Both the position numbers and the translations under genes were made by a program. A stretch of DNA of 64,000 nucleotides, taken from Flavisolibacter tropicus (lineage in GTDB: Bacteria > Bacteroidota > Bacteroidia > Chitinophagales > Chitinophagaceae). How positions within the stretch are numbered: position 1 is the first letter of the stretch; every line of letters begins with the position of its first letter. Below the pieces are notes generated by a model that saw nothing but the letters and a program-made list of their open reading frames with translations, made no database searches and was not told where the DNA came from. Positions 11,892-18,729 of this stretch are shown here, piece after piece. Location of the stretch: positions 4,853,501-4,917,500 of the forward strand of contig NZ_CP011390.1 of the NCBI RefSeq assembly GCF_001644645.1. Direction: 5' to 3'.

Positions 11892-13106
11892 TTAACGAAG
11901 GTAGCAAAGGTAGTACTTTTTGACAGCGGAGGATAGTTGTTGATGGATTAAAGCATTGTCTACCCGCGAAATATCGGTTACTCCTCCTTCTTTAAACAGC
12001 ACTTTAATATGTTCGTCATAAGGGTTATACATTGTGTTTACCGCTTCGCCTGTAAATACAAAATAGCTAGCCTCTTCTTCGGAAATGTTTAAACGCTGTG
12101 CCACATCCGCCTTTAAAGTGGCCACTAACAATGGATCAAAAGGCTCAGGCTGAAAGCGTATCTTCAGCAGTTTTCGCTCCACGAGGCCCTTACACAAGCG
12201 TGATAGTACTTTATCCACATGTCCGCACCAATTCTTGATCGTACACATGACATCGGAGTCATCCAATTGGGTAAATTTCTCCAGGTGTTTGATAAAATTG
12301 TCTTCTGGTTGGTGTTGCTTTAAAAAGAAGTCCAGGTTTTTGGATGCCATTTCCATCTCTATACCTGCGGCAATTAATTCGTTTGCCCGTTCAATGATCC
12401 TTACGAGCATTTTTTCAGCCGCTACCACCGTCTTGTGCAGGTATACCTGCCAGTACATAAGGCGGCGCGCTACCAGGAACTTCTCCACAGAGTAGATGGC
12501 TTTTTCTTCAATCATTAATTCGCCATCATGCACCACCAGCATTTTTAAAATGCGATCGTAACCGATTACACCTTCAGATACACCCGTAAAGAATGAGTCG
12601 CGAGTGAGGTAGTCCATACGATCCACGTCTAGTTGACCAGAAACAAGTTGGTGTAGAAACTGCTTCGGATAGGTACCGCTAAAAATCTCAATGGCGGTTT
12701 GTAGCTGTCCATTCAACTGCTCATTGAGTAATTGAAGAATCAGTACAGAAATATCCTCATGATGCACACCTTTTATCAGCTTGCGTTCTAACGCGTGTGA
12801 AAAAGGGCCATGACCTATGTCATGTAGTAAAATAGCGATTTTGGCCCCGATTTCTTCGTCCTTGGTGATTTCTACTCCTTTATTGCGTAGCTCGGTTAAT
12901 GCTAATCCCATCAGGTGGTAAGCACCCAAAGAGTGATGAAGGCGAGTATGGACAGCCCCCGGATAGACCAGAGATGCAAAGGCCATTTGATGGATACGGC
13001 GTAAGCGTTGGTAATAAGGATGAGAAATGATCTCAAAAATCAACGGATGGTCTATTGTTATAAAGCCATAAACCGGGTCATTGATGATTTTACGCACATA
13101 CGCCAT
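11892..13106 (-). CDS. HD domain phosphohydrolase (dGTPase/SAMHD1-like)
   Basis: 404 aa. Metal-binding motifs of the HD superfamily are visible: H...RLHHSLGAYHL, ILLHDIGHGPFSHALE (HD pair) and QLDVDRMDYLTRDS (distal Asp). The order and spacing match the YdhJ/SAMHD1-like branch that includes dNTP triphosphohydrolases; activity on dNTPs is inferred from family only. It is cytoplasmic. It sits upstream of lpxD and divergent from porX, with a TIR element between them. A TATATTTG box at 13133-13140 places transcription start about 20 nt before ATG 13106. Confidence 0.93.
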   Translation of the reverse strand: MAYVRKIINDPVYGFITIDHPLIFEIISHPYYQRLRRIHQMAFASLVYPGAVHTRLHHSLGAYHLMGLALTELRNKGVEITKDEEIGAKIAILLHDIGHGPFSHALERKLIKGVHHEDISVLILQLLNEQLNGQLQTAIEIFSGTYPKQFLHQLVSGQLDVDRMDYLTRDSFFTGVSEGVIGYDRILKMLVVHDGELMIEEKAIYSVEKFLVARRLMYWQVYLHKTVVAAEKMLVRIIERANELIAAGIEMEMASKNLDFFLKQHQPEDNFIKHLEKFTQLDDSDVMCTIKNWCGHVDKVLSRLCKGLVERKLLKIRFQPEPFDPLLVATLKADVAQRLNISEEEASYFVFTGEAVNTMYNPYDEHIKVLFKEGGVTDISRVDNALIHQQLSSAVKKYYLCYLR

Positions 13107-13132
13107 AAACTGCTGAATTAAATCTTAATTTT

Positions 13133-13140
13133 CAAATATA
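13133..13140 (-). promoter_or_regulatory. Promoter of the HD-domain gene (-7 box TATATTTG)
   Basis: A perfect TAnnTTTG on the minus strand, 26 bp upstream of the start codon and 41 bp from the edge of the TIR element. I see no clear -33 TTTG. Confidence 0.6.
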
Positions 13141-13180
13141 AGGGGGGATGGGAGAATGTTTACATTTGGAATGCAGATAA

Positions 13181-13618
13181 GTGAAAGGTGAAACGTCAAA
13201 AGTGAAATATGGTTACACTATCAATCCACTATCTATGTTTATTAAGTTAAATCACAAAGATCTAGAAGTTTATAAAACGTCTAGAGAACTAGTTAAAGAG
13301 ATTTACCATATTTCATTGAAGTTGCCGGCGGAGGAAAAATTAATATGGTTCAGCAAATCAGAAGAGCTGCGTTATCGGTTAAACTTAACTTAGCTGAGGG
13401 CGCATCTAGAAAGTCAAGTATTGAAAGAAGTAGGTATCTTGAAATTGCAAGAGGTTCAGTTATAGAAATTGATGCGGCATTGGAAACGGCCGTTGATTTG
13501 CATTATCTCAATGCCGGTGAGTTAAATAATACTGGTATATTGTTGAACAGGTGTTTTGCAATGCTATCAAAAATGATAGATTCTAAATAGATTTCACCTT
13601 TCACCTTTGACGTTTCAC
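13181..13618 (+). mobile_element. Small element with terminal inverted repeats carrying a four-helix-bundle gene
   Basis: The 28-nt ends (13181-13208 and 13591-13618) are built from GTGAAA modules and are inverted relative to each other. Over 13188-13208 versus 13598-13618, 19 of 21 positions match, including the core GTGAAACGTCAAA. The right end begins directly after the stop of the enclosed gene. The unit (about 438 bp) holds only that gene and sits in the divergent spacer between the HD gene and porX. No transposase is present and no clear target-site duplication was seen, so mobility (perhaps driven from elsewhere) is inferred. Confidence 0.55.
13235..13590 (+). pseudogene. Four-helix-bundle protein (23S rRNA IVS-protein / bAvd-like), frameshifted
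   Basis: The first part (MFIKLNHKDLEVYKTSRELV ... LPAEEK) and the second (MVQQIRRAALSVKLNLAEGA ... SMIDSK-like end LSKMIDSK) together form the typical family sequence of about 118 aa, but lie in different frames. From ATG 13235 to the stop is 356 nt, one base short of a whole number of codons. The break falls at an A5 run (13335-13339): one more A would restore EEKINMVQQIRRAA. It could be a true pseudogene, a homopolymer sequencing error, or a gene rescued by transcriptional slippage. The family is related to 23S rRNA intervening-sequence proteins and to the accessory protein of diversity-generating retroelements, but no retroelement is nearby. Confidence 0.8.
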
Positions 13619-13644
13619 AAAAACAACTAAAAAACATTCCTTAC

Positions 13645-15201
13645 ATGGCTTTAGCAAAGATTCTTTGGGTCGATGATGAAATTGAAAGTTTACAATCACA
13701 GAAGTTATTTCTGGAGAATAAAGGATATGATGTACAGACACTAACAAATGGCTTTGATGCTATAGACTTTATAAAAGAGAACTTCATTGATGTGGTGCTG
13801 ATCGATGAGTCCATGCCTGGCATTACAGGTTTGGAAACTTTGGCCAAGATCAAGGAAATCAACGCGCAGATTCCTGTTGTTCTGATCACAAAGAACGAAA
13901 CAGAGAACCTGATGGATGAAGCGATTGGCAGCCAGATTTCAGACTATCTGATCAAACCAGTTAATCCCAATCAGGTTTGGCTTTCTCTTAAAAAGATCAT
14001 TGATAATAAACGCTTGGTAGCAGAGCGTACCACTACGGCTTACCAGCAGCAGTTTCGCAACCTGTTTATGGCGCTTAACTCTAATCCCGATTACAATGAG
14101 TGGATGGGCATTTATAAAGAACTGATCTACTGGGAGCTGAGTTTACAGAAAAGCGATAGCCCTGAAATGCAGGAAGTTTTTCAAACCCAAAAGAACGAAG
14201 CCAATACAGAGTTTTTTAAATTCATTAGCCGCAACTATACAGACTGGTTAAAGGCAAAGTCAGACAACCGCCCCACCATGTCGCATACCCTTATCCGTGA
14301 TAAAGTAATGCCAACGTTGGAAAAAGGTGTGCCTACATTCTTTGTGCTGATCGATAACCTACGCTTTGACCAATGGAGAGCCATACAGCCACTTTTTGCT
14401 GAGAACTTCCGGATTGTAGAAGAAGATACGTTTTATAGTATCCTTCCTACGGCTACTCACTATGCCCGCAACGCCATCTTTGCCGGCATGCTTCCAATAG
14501 ATATTGAAAAGCGCTTTCCGCAGCAATGGAAAAATGATGATGAGGAAGGTGGCAAAAACCAAAGTGAAGAAGAGTTCTTCCGGGCGCAACTGAAAAGCAT
14601 GGGAGAAAGTAACCTACGTGTATCCTATACTAAAGTGCTGAACAACCAGGCGGGGTTAGATCTGGTCAATAATATGCACAACCTGCTGTCCAATGATCTG
14701 AACGTGATCGTTTACAATTTTGTAGATATGCTCAGTCATGCCCGTACAGAAATGGAAGTACTTAAAGAGTTGGCGGGCGATGAAGTAAGTTATCGTAGTA
14801 TTACCACTTCCTGGTTTGAGCATTCACCTTTAAACCAGGCTTTAAAGCGTATAGCTGATAAAAACATCAAGATTGTATTGGCTACCGATCATGGCAGTGT
14901 GCGGGTAAAAACACCGGCAAAAGTGATTGGTGATAAACAAACTACCACTAATCTGCGCTATAAGCATGGCCGCAATTTGAATTACGATCCTAAAGAAGTG
15001 CTGGCTTTCCGTGATCCAAAAGAAGGAGGGCTGCCATCGCCTACCGTAAACTCCTCTTACATATTTGCCGGCGAGGATACGTTTTTATGCTACCCTAATA
15101 ATTACAACCATTATGTTAACTATTACCGCAATACATTTCAGCATGGTGGTATTAGCTTGGAAGAGATGATTGTTCCGGTAGTACAAATGGTGAGCAAATA
15201 A
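13645..15201 (+). CDS. porX: T9SS response regulator PorX (receiver-PglZ fusion)
   Basis: A 518-aa fusion of a CheY-like receiver (residues 1-125; acidic pair Asp10/Asp11, phosphoacceptor Asp54 in LIDESMPG, Thr82, Lys104 in YLIKP) with a PglZ/alkaline-phosphatase-fold domain (about 200-518). Metal-ligand motifs of the latter are VLIDNLRFDQW, ATHYARNAIFAG, ATDHGSVRV and TFQHGGISLEEM. In Porphyromonas and Flavobacterium PorX couples the PorY kinase to expression and activity of type IX secretion, and its PglZ domain acts as a phosphodiesterase on oligonucleotides. This window also holds T9SS cargo (1-4275, 31293-32882). PorY is not here. The gene is convergent with the 83-aa gene, 3 bp away. 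Confidence 0.95.
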   Translation: MALAKILWVDDEIESLQSQKLFLENKGYDVQTLTNGFDAIDFIKENFIDVVLIDESMPGITGLETLAKIKEINAQIPVVLITKNETENLMDEAIGSQISDYLIKPVNPNQVWLSLKKIIDNKRLVAERTTTAYQQQFRNLFMALNSNPDYNEWMGIYKELIYWELSLQKSDSPEMQEVFQTQKNEANTEFFKFISRNYTDWLKAKSDNRPTMSHTLIRDKVMPTLEKGVPTFFVLIDNLRFDQWRAIQPLFAENFRIVEEDTFYSILPTATHYARNAIFAGMLPIDIEKRFPQQWKNDDEEGGKNQSEEEFFRAQLKSMGESNLRVSYTKVLNNQAGLDLVNNMHNLLSNDLNVIVYNFVDMLSHARTEMEVLKELAGDEVSYRSITTSWFEHSPLNQALKRIADKNIKIVLATDHGSVRVKTPAKVIGDKQTTTNLRYKHGRNLNYDPKEVLAFRDPKEGGLPSPTVNSSYIFAGEDTFLCYPNNYNHYVNYYRNTFQHGGISLEEMIVPVVQMVSK

Positions 15202-15204
15202 AAA

Positions 15205-15456
15205 TTACTTATTTAAAAATAGTGATAGAACAACACATCCGGCAATGATGGCACCATAAGTAATCAGGCGCTTTTTCACCTGTTCTTTTTTACCTTTCTG
15301 CCAATTCAGGTATTGGATAAAACCTGTGCCGGCAAGGATGAAAGCAAGGGATAGGTAATACAGCCAATCGGCCTCTTTACGGGTAAGGACCAAGCCCACA
15401 AACGGAATACAGGCAATAAAAATTATTAAACGTAGAAGGGCTTGTTTACGGGCCAT
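15205..15456 (-). CDS. Small membrane protein, hypothetical (83 aa)
   Basis: From MARKQALLRLI the protein has three hydrophobic segments (roughly residues 6-24, 31-48 and 62-79) separated by basic loops (QKGKKEQVKKR), so it is a small inner-membrane protein. No named family is recognised. The frame is open 13 codons further up to 15495, but the longer N-terminus is polar and unlike a leader; Met at 15456 followed by ARK is preferred. It ends 3 bp from the porX stop, convergent. Confidence 0.7.
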   Translation of the reverse strand: MARKQALLRLIIFIACIPFVGLVLTRKEADWLYYLSLAFILAGTGFIQYLNWQKGKKEQVKKRLITYGAIIAGCVVLSLFLNK

Positions 15457-15628
15457 TTTGCACAAATTAGTCCCAAAAATAGGGGTTTGTGTCAATGCTA
15501 TTACCTTTGTATCCTTCTATCGTATCCAATAATGAGTTAAATGTGTTATGTGATTTCAGAATAGGCCATTAGGCTTTTTTGACTCTTTTGATAAATGATG
15601 ACCCATTTGACTTATAACTAATTTGAGT

Positions 15629-15931
15629 ATGAAGTACACACAAACGACTTTAGACAAGGTTGAAAAAATAGCTGAAGAAATGGGCTACATTGTTCGCTAT
15701 GAGCGAGGTAGTTTCCAAAGTGGTTTTTGCATATTGGAAGAAAAGAAAGTTGTCGTGCTCAATAAGTTCCTGCAACTTGAAGGACGCATTAATACAATGA
15801 TCGACCTTTTGCCACAACTGAAAATTGATGCGGATGCCTTAACACCAGATAGCCGAAAGTGGTATGATGATATCATGGGCAAGTTTCATTCATCTAAGGA
15901 TGAAGAAAATAGTGACAGCTCACCAGCTTAA
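15629..15931 (+). CDS. Conserved hypothetical protein (100 aa)
   Basis: A soluble small protein with alternating helix and strand: TTLDKVEKIAEEMGYIVRYE, then FCILEEKKVVVLNKF, a helix INTMIDLLPQL, and an acidic Ser-rich tail (SSKDEENSDSSPA). I recognise a conserved Bacteroidota pattern but no named domain. The frame opens with TTG at 15623; ATG 15629 (MKYTQTTLDK) is preferred. It is 78 bp upstream of the PhnP-like gene on the same strand, with an imperfect inverted repeat between them, so an operon is possible but unproven. Confidence 0.75.
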   Translation: MKYTQTTLDKVEKIAEEMGYIVRYERGSFQSGFCILEEKKVVVLNKFLQLEGRINTMIDLLPQLKIDADALTPDSRKWYDDIMGKFHSSKDEENSDSSPA

Positions 15932-15999
15932 AAGTTTACAAGTTCACTCTTGAAAGCGTAAATTAACTCGTAAACTTGTGAACAAGCGAACCTGTAAAC
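15932..15999. repeat. Imperfect inverted repeat between two plus-strand genes
   Basis: AAGTTTACAAGTTCACTCTT (15932-15951) pairs imperfectly with AAGCGAACCTGTAAACTT (15982-15999); a third related copy (GTAAACTTGTGAAC) lies between. It resembles the GTGAAA-type modules of the TIR element in style, but is not the same sequence. Confidence 0.5.
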
Positions 16000-16009
16000 T
16001 TCCCAACCA

Positions 16010-16786
16010 GTGACTACTCCTCCCTTAACAATTACAATGCTCGGTACAGGCACCAGCACAGGTGTTCCTATGATAGCCTGTCAATGCCCCGTGTGTACGT
16101 CTACGGATCACCGTGACAAGCGTTTACGGTCCAGCATTATGGTACAGTCGCCTACTACTACTATTGTGGTAGATACCACGCCCGACTTTCGCTACCAGAT
16201 GTTAAGGGAAGATGTGCGCCGTCTGGATGCTGTTTTATTTACACACCCACACAAGGATCATATTGCAGGCTTGGATGATGTACGCGCCTTCAATTTCTTT
16301 ATGGAGCAGGACATGCAGGTCTATGCCAACCAAATGACCATCGATGCTCTTATGCGCGAGTTTGCATATGCATTCGCTGATAAAAAATACCCCGGTGTCC
16401 CCAGCCTGGAGTTGAACTCTATTACTTTGGATCCCTTTTTTATTGGCGACATTCCGGTAATTCCTATTATGGTCTGGCACTTAAAAATGCCGGTTTATGG
16501 ATTTCGCTTTGGCAGCTTTACCTACATAACCGATGCTAATAGGATAGAGGATGCTGAAAAAGAAAAGATCAAAGGCAGTGAAGTAATGGTAGTCAATGCG
16601 TTGCGCAAGGAAAAACACATTTCCCATTTTGCTTTAGATGAAGCGGTTGCCCTTTCACAGGAACTGCAACTACCCAAAGCGTATTTTACGCATATCTCAC
16701 ACCAGTTAGGTAAGCACAAGGATGTGGAGAAGCACCTTCCAGAAGGTATCTATTTAGGCTACGATGGCTTAAAGATTCATGTATAA
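16010..16786 (+). CDS. MBL-fold metallohydrolase, PhnP-like
   Basis: 258 aa with the metallo-beta-lactamase motif HPHKDHIAG (two-metal site), an upstream VDTTPDFRYQ aspartate and a downstream TDAN. The N-terminal LGTGTSTGVP followed by CQCPVC matches the PhnP subgroup, which carries an extra structural zinc held by the Cys cluster plus a C-terminal His (THISHQLGKH). Characterised PhnP is a cyclic phosphodiesterase, but no phn genes are here, so the substrate is open. The start is GTG 16010; no ATG gives a complete first strand. It is cytoplasmic. Confidence 0.87.
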   Translation: MTTPPLTITMLGTGTSTGVPMIACQCPVCTSTDHRDKRLRSSIMVQSPTTTIVVDTTPDFRYQMLREDVRRLDAVLFTHPHKDHIAGLDDVRAFNFFMEQDMQVYANQMTIDALMREFAYAFADKKYPGVPSLELNSITLDPFFIGDIPVIPIMVWHLKMPVYGFRFGSFTYITDANRIEDAEKEKIKGSEVMVVNALRKEKHISHFALDEAVALSQELQLPKAYFTHISHQLGKHKDVEKHLPEGIYLGYDGLKIHV

Positions 16787-16955
16787 TATTGATGGATAGC
16801 CAAGGCTATTTTTGTATCTTTAGCGTCATCTCTTGCAGGGCGTTTTCAGCTCTTCTTATTACACTTTCTTTTACTATTTCAATTGGATTTTACCGGTGGC
16901 CAGATGGCGTGGTATGGGCTAGGGTACGGGTGAGGTAGGGATGTGGTACGGAGTA

Positions 16956-17018
16956 GATACGGAGTTACTATGGACCTGATACGGAGTTACTATGAAGTGG
17001 ATACGGAGTAACCCTGAA
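16956..17018 (+). repeat. 22-bp tandem repeat, about three units
   Basis: Copies begin at 16956, 16978 and 17000 with the unit GATACGGAGTTACTATGRA plus 3 nt. The third copy is diverged (GGAGTAACCCTGAAG), and a partial fourth (GGTACGGAGTA, 16946-16956) precedes the array. Confidence 0.75.
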
Positions 17019-17180
17019 GGAGCATAGGAGTGGCTATGAAGGTAGAGGGAAGTGGCAGGCAAGGTAGACCGCGGATGAAGGGGATTTGTCTGAACCGGGA
17101 TTTGGGGAGATTAGAGGATGGGACGGATGGAATAATGAACAAGGAGCAAGGAATGATGAAGGAAGGAAGAATGAAGAAGG

Positions 17181-17218
17181 AATGTTCAATGATCAACTTT
17201 CAATACTCAATGTTCAAT
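17181..17218 (+). repeat. CAATGTTCAAT-type repeat cluster
   Basis: Short variants AATGTTCAAT, GATCAACTTTCAAT and ACTCAATGTTCAAT follow in tandem. A related cluster is at 28450-28484, and a looser one at 22484-22516 (GTCAATGACTATTGATTAATG). Confidence 0.5.
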
Positions 17219-17512
17219 AGGGAGGAGGAATTGGGGATTTGAAATTGGGAGGGAGAGGAGATGCTCCATTTGATAGGCCTTGGATCAAGTTCATGGTGAC
17301 AGCAAGAGACTTTACATTAGCAGCTTGTAGTATTACCATAGCCTCTAAGATTCTTCACTGCGTTCAGTATGACAAAATAAAGAGGCTTAATTATAGCAGG
17401 CGGGATGAGAGTGTCAATTGAAACCGGAATCCTACAACTTGAATTGATCTATGTGTCTATCTGCGTTAGCTGTGGGACATTTCCTGTCAATTCCATCACC
17501 TAATCCGCAGTG

Positions 17513-17539
17513 CTCCTTTTCTACTTTCCTCTGTGCGAA
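17513..17539 (+). repeat. 27-nt sequence shared with 28564-28590
   Basis: CTCCTTTTCT-n-CTTT-n-CTCTGTGCGAA occurs here and at 28564-28590 with 25 of 27 bases identical. This copy lies directly upstream of the acyl-CoA dehydrogenase promoter box. Confidence 0.7.
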
Positions 17540-17549
17540 GCCTTTCCTC

Positions 17550-17557
17550 TATATTTG
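17550..17557 (+). promoter_or_regulatory. Promoter of the acyl-CoA dehydrogenase gene (-7 box TATATTTG)
   Basis: A perfect TAnnTTTG box 24 bp before ATG 17582. It lies inside the longer open frame from 17510, which argues for the downstream start. Confidence 0.65.
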
Positions 17558-17581
17558 TACTTCTTAAACGATTGCCCCTTT

Positions 17582-18721
17582 ATGAATTTCGAAACCTCTG
17601 AGATTACGCTACAGGTAGCGCAGACCGCCCGTGATTTTGCCCAACAGCACATCAAACCCTATGTTATGGATTGGGATGAGAGCCAAACCTTTCCAGTTGA
17701 TGTGTTTAAGCAAATGGGACAACTGGGTCTGATGGGAGTGCTGGTACCCGAGGAATACGGTGGTGCTGGACTTTCTTATTTTGAATACAAAGCCGTTATT
17801 GAAGAAATTGCCAAGGTAGATGGGTCTATTGGCTTGAGTGTGGCGGCACACAACTCGCTTTGCACTGGTCATATTATGGCTTTTGGGAATGAAGAACAAA
17901 AACGCAAATACCTGCCTAAACTAGCTACTGCAGAATGGATTGGTGCCTGGGGATTAACCGAGCCCAATACCGGAAGTGATGCCGGCAACATGAAGACCAC
18001 CGCCGTGCGCGATGGCGACAACTGGGTGATAAACGGTACCAAGAACTGGATCACGCATGGTAAAAGTGGCGACGTGGCTGTAGTGGTTTGTCGCACTGGC
18101 GAGCCTCGTGCAAAGAATAATGCTACTGCTTTTATAGTAGAACGTGGTACTCCAGGATTTTCTGCTGGTAAAAAAGAGAACAAGCTAGGGATGCGTGCTT
18201 CAGAAACTGCAGAAATGATCTTTGAAAACTGTGTAATACCTGATGCAAACCGTTTAGGAGAAGTAGGTGATGGTTTCAAGCAGGCTATGAAGATTTTAGA
18301 TGGTGGACGCATCTCCATTGCTTCACTGTCGTTAGGTATTGCTAAAGGTGCTTATGAGGCGGCCTTGAAGTATTCACAAGAGCGTCACCAATTTGACAAA
18401 CCCATTTCCTCTTTCCAGGGTATTGCTTTTAAGCTTGCCGATATGGCTACTGAAATTCAAGCCGCCGAGTTACTGACATTAGAAGCCTGTGATTTGAAAA
18501 TACGCGGTAAAGAAATGACAAAGGTAGCCGCTATGGCTAAGTACTACGCCAGTGAAGTGGCAGTGAAATCAGCCAATGATGCCGTGCAGATCTTTGGCGG
18601 TTATGGATACACGAAAGACTTTCCTGTAGAAAAGCATTATCGCGACGCGAAGCTTTGCACTATAGGCGAGGGAACGAGTGAGATTCAAAAGCTGGTGATA
18701 TCGAGGGAGGTACTAAAATAA
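17582..18721 (+). CDS. Acyl-CoA dehydrogenase
   Basis: A 379-aa FAD enzyme that oxidises an acyl-CoA to the 2-enoyl-CoA in fatty-acid or branched-chain amino-acid breakdown. Family signatures: [30 protein letters not shown] (FAD/substrate loop), the C-terminal [20 protein letters not shown], and [13 protein letters not shown]. The catalytic base is expected in the GEGTSE region or the preceding helix, as in the short-chain/butyryl-CoA branch. The start [11 protein letters not shown] is supported by a promoter box upstream. It stands alone, convergent with the ABC exporter gene; no electron-transfer flavoprotein genes are in the window. Confidence 0.94.
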   Translation: MNFETSEITLQVAQTARDFAQQHIKPYVMDWDESQTFPVDVFKQMGQLGLMGVLVPEEYGGAGLSYFEYKAVIEEIAKVDGSIGLSVAAHNSLCTGHIMAFGNEEQKRKYLPKLATAEWIGAWGLTEPNTGSDAGNMKTTAVRDGDNWVINGTKNWITHGKSGDVAVVVCRTGEPRAKNNATAFIVERGTPGFSAGKKENKLGMRASETAEMIFENCVIPDANRLGEVGDGFKQAMKILDGGRISIASLSLGIAKGAYEAALKYSQERHQFDKPISSFQGIAFKLADMATEIQAAELLTLEACDLKIRGKEMTKVAAMAKYYASEVAVKSANDAVQIFGGYGYTKDFPVEKHYRDAKLCTIGEGTSEIQKLVISREVLK

Positions 18722-18729
18722 GGGGGGCG

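Larger units (their letters stand above)
16787..17512. other. Long non-coding spacer made of decayed repeats
   Basis: No convincing gene lies in this stretch: the open frames are short, purine-rich and lack family signatures. It holds 22-bp tandem repeats (16956-17018), a segment of the gatttggggagattagagg type (17097-17130), a CAATGTTCAAT cluster (17181-17218), and an element around 17345-17390 with GCCTCT/AGAGGC ends enclosing GATTCTTCACTGCGTTCAG. Several of these have the look of repeats found scattered between genes in Bacteroidota; that comparison is from memory. Confidence 0.6.

Noticed and set aside
13181..13393. GTG-started 70-aa open frame at 13181
   Set aside because: Its first 18 codons translate the terminal inverted repeat; the family-like protein starts at ATG 13235 and then shifts frame.
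17030..17421. Short plus-strand open frames at 17030-17242 and 17239-17421, and a minus-strand one at 16990-17196
   Set aside because: Low-complexity translations of purine-rich repeats without any family pattern.
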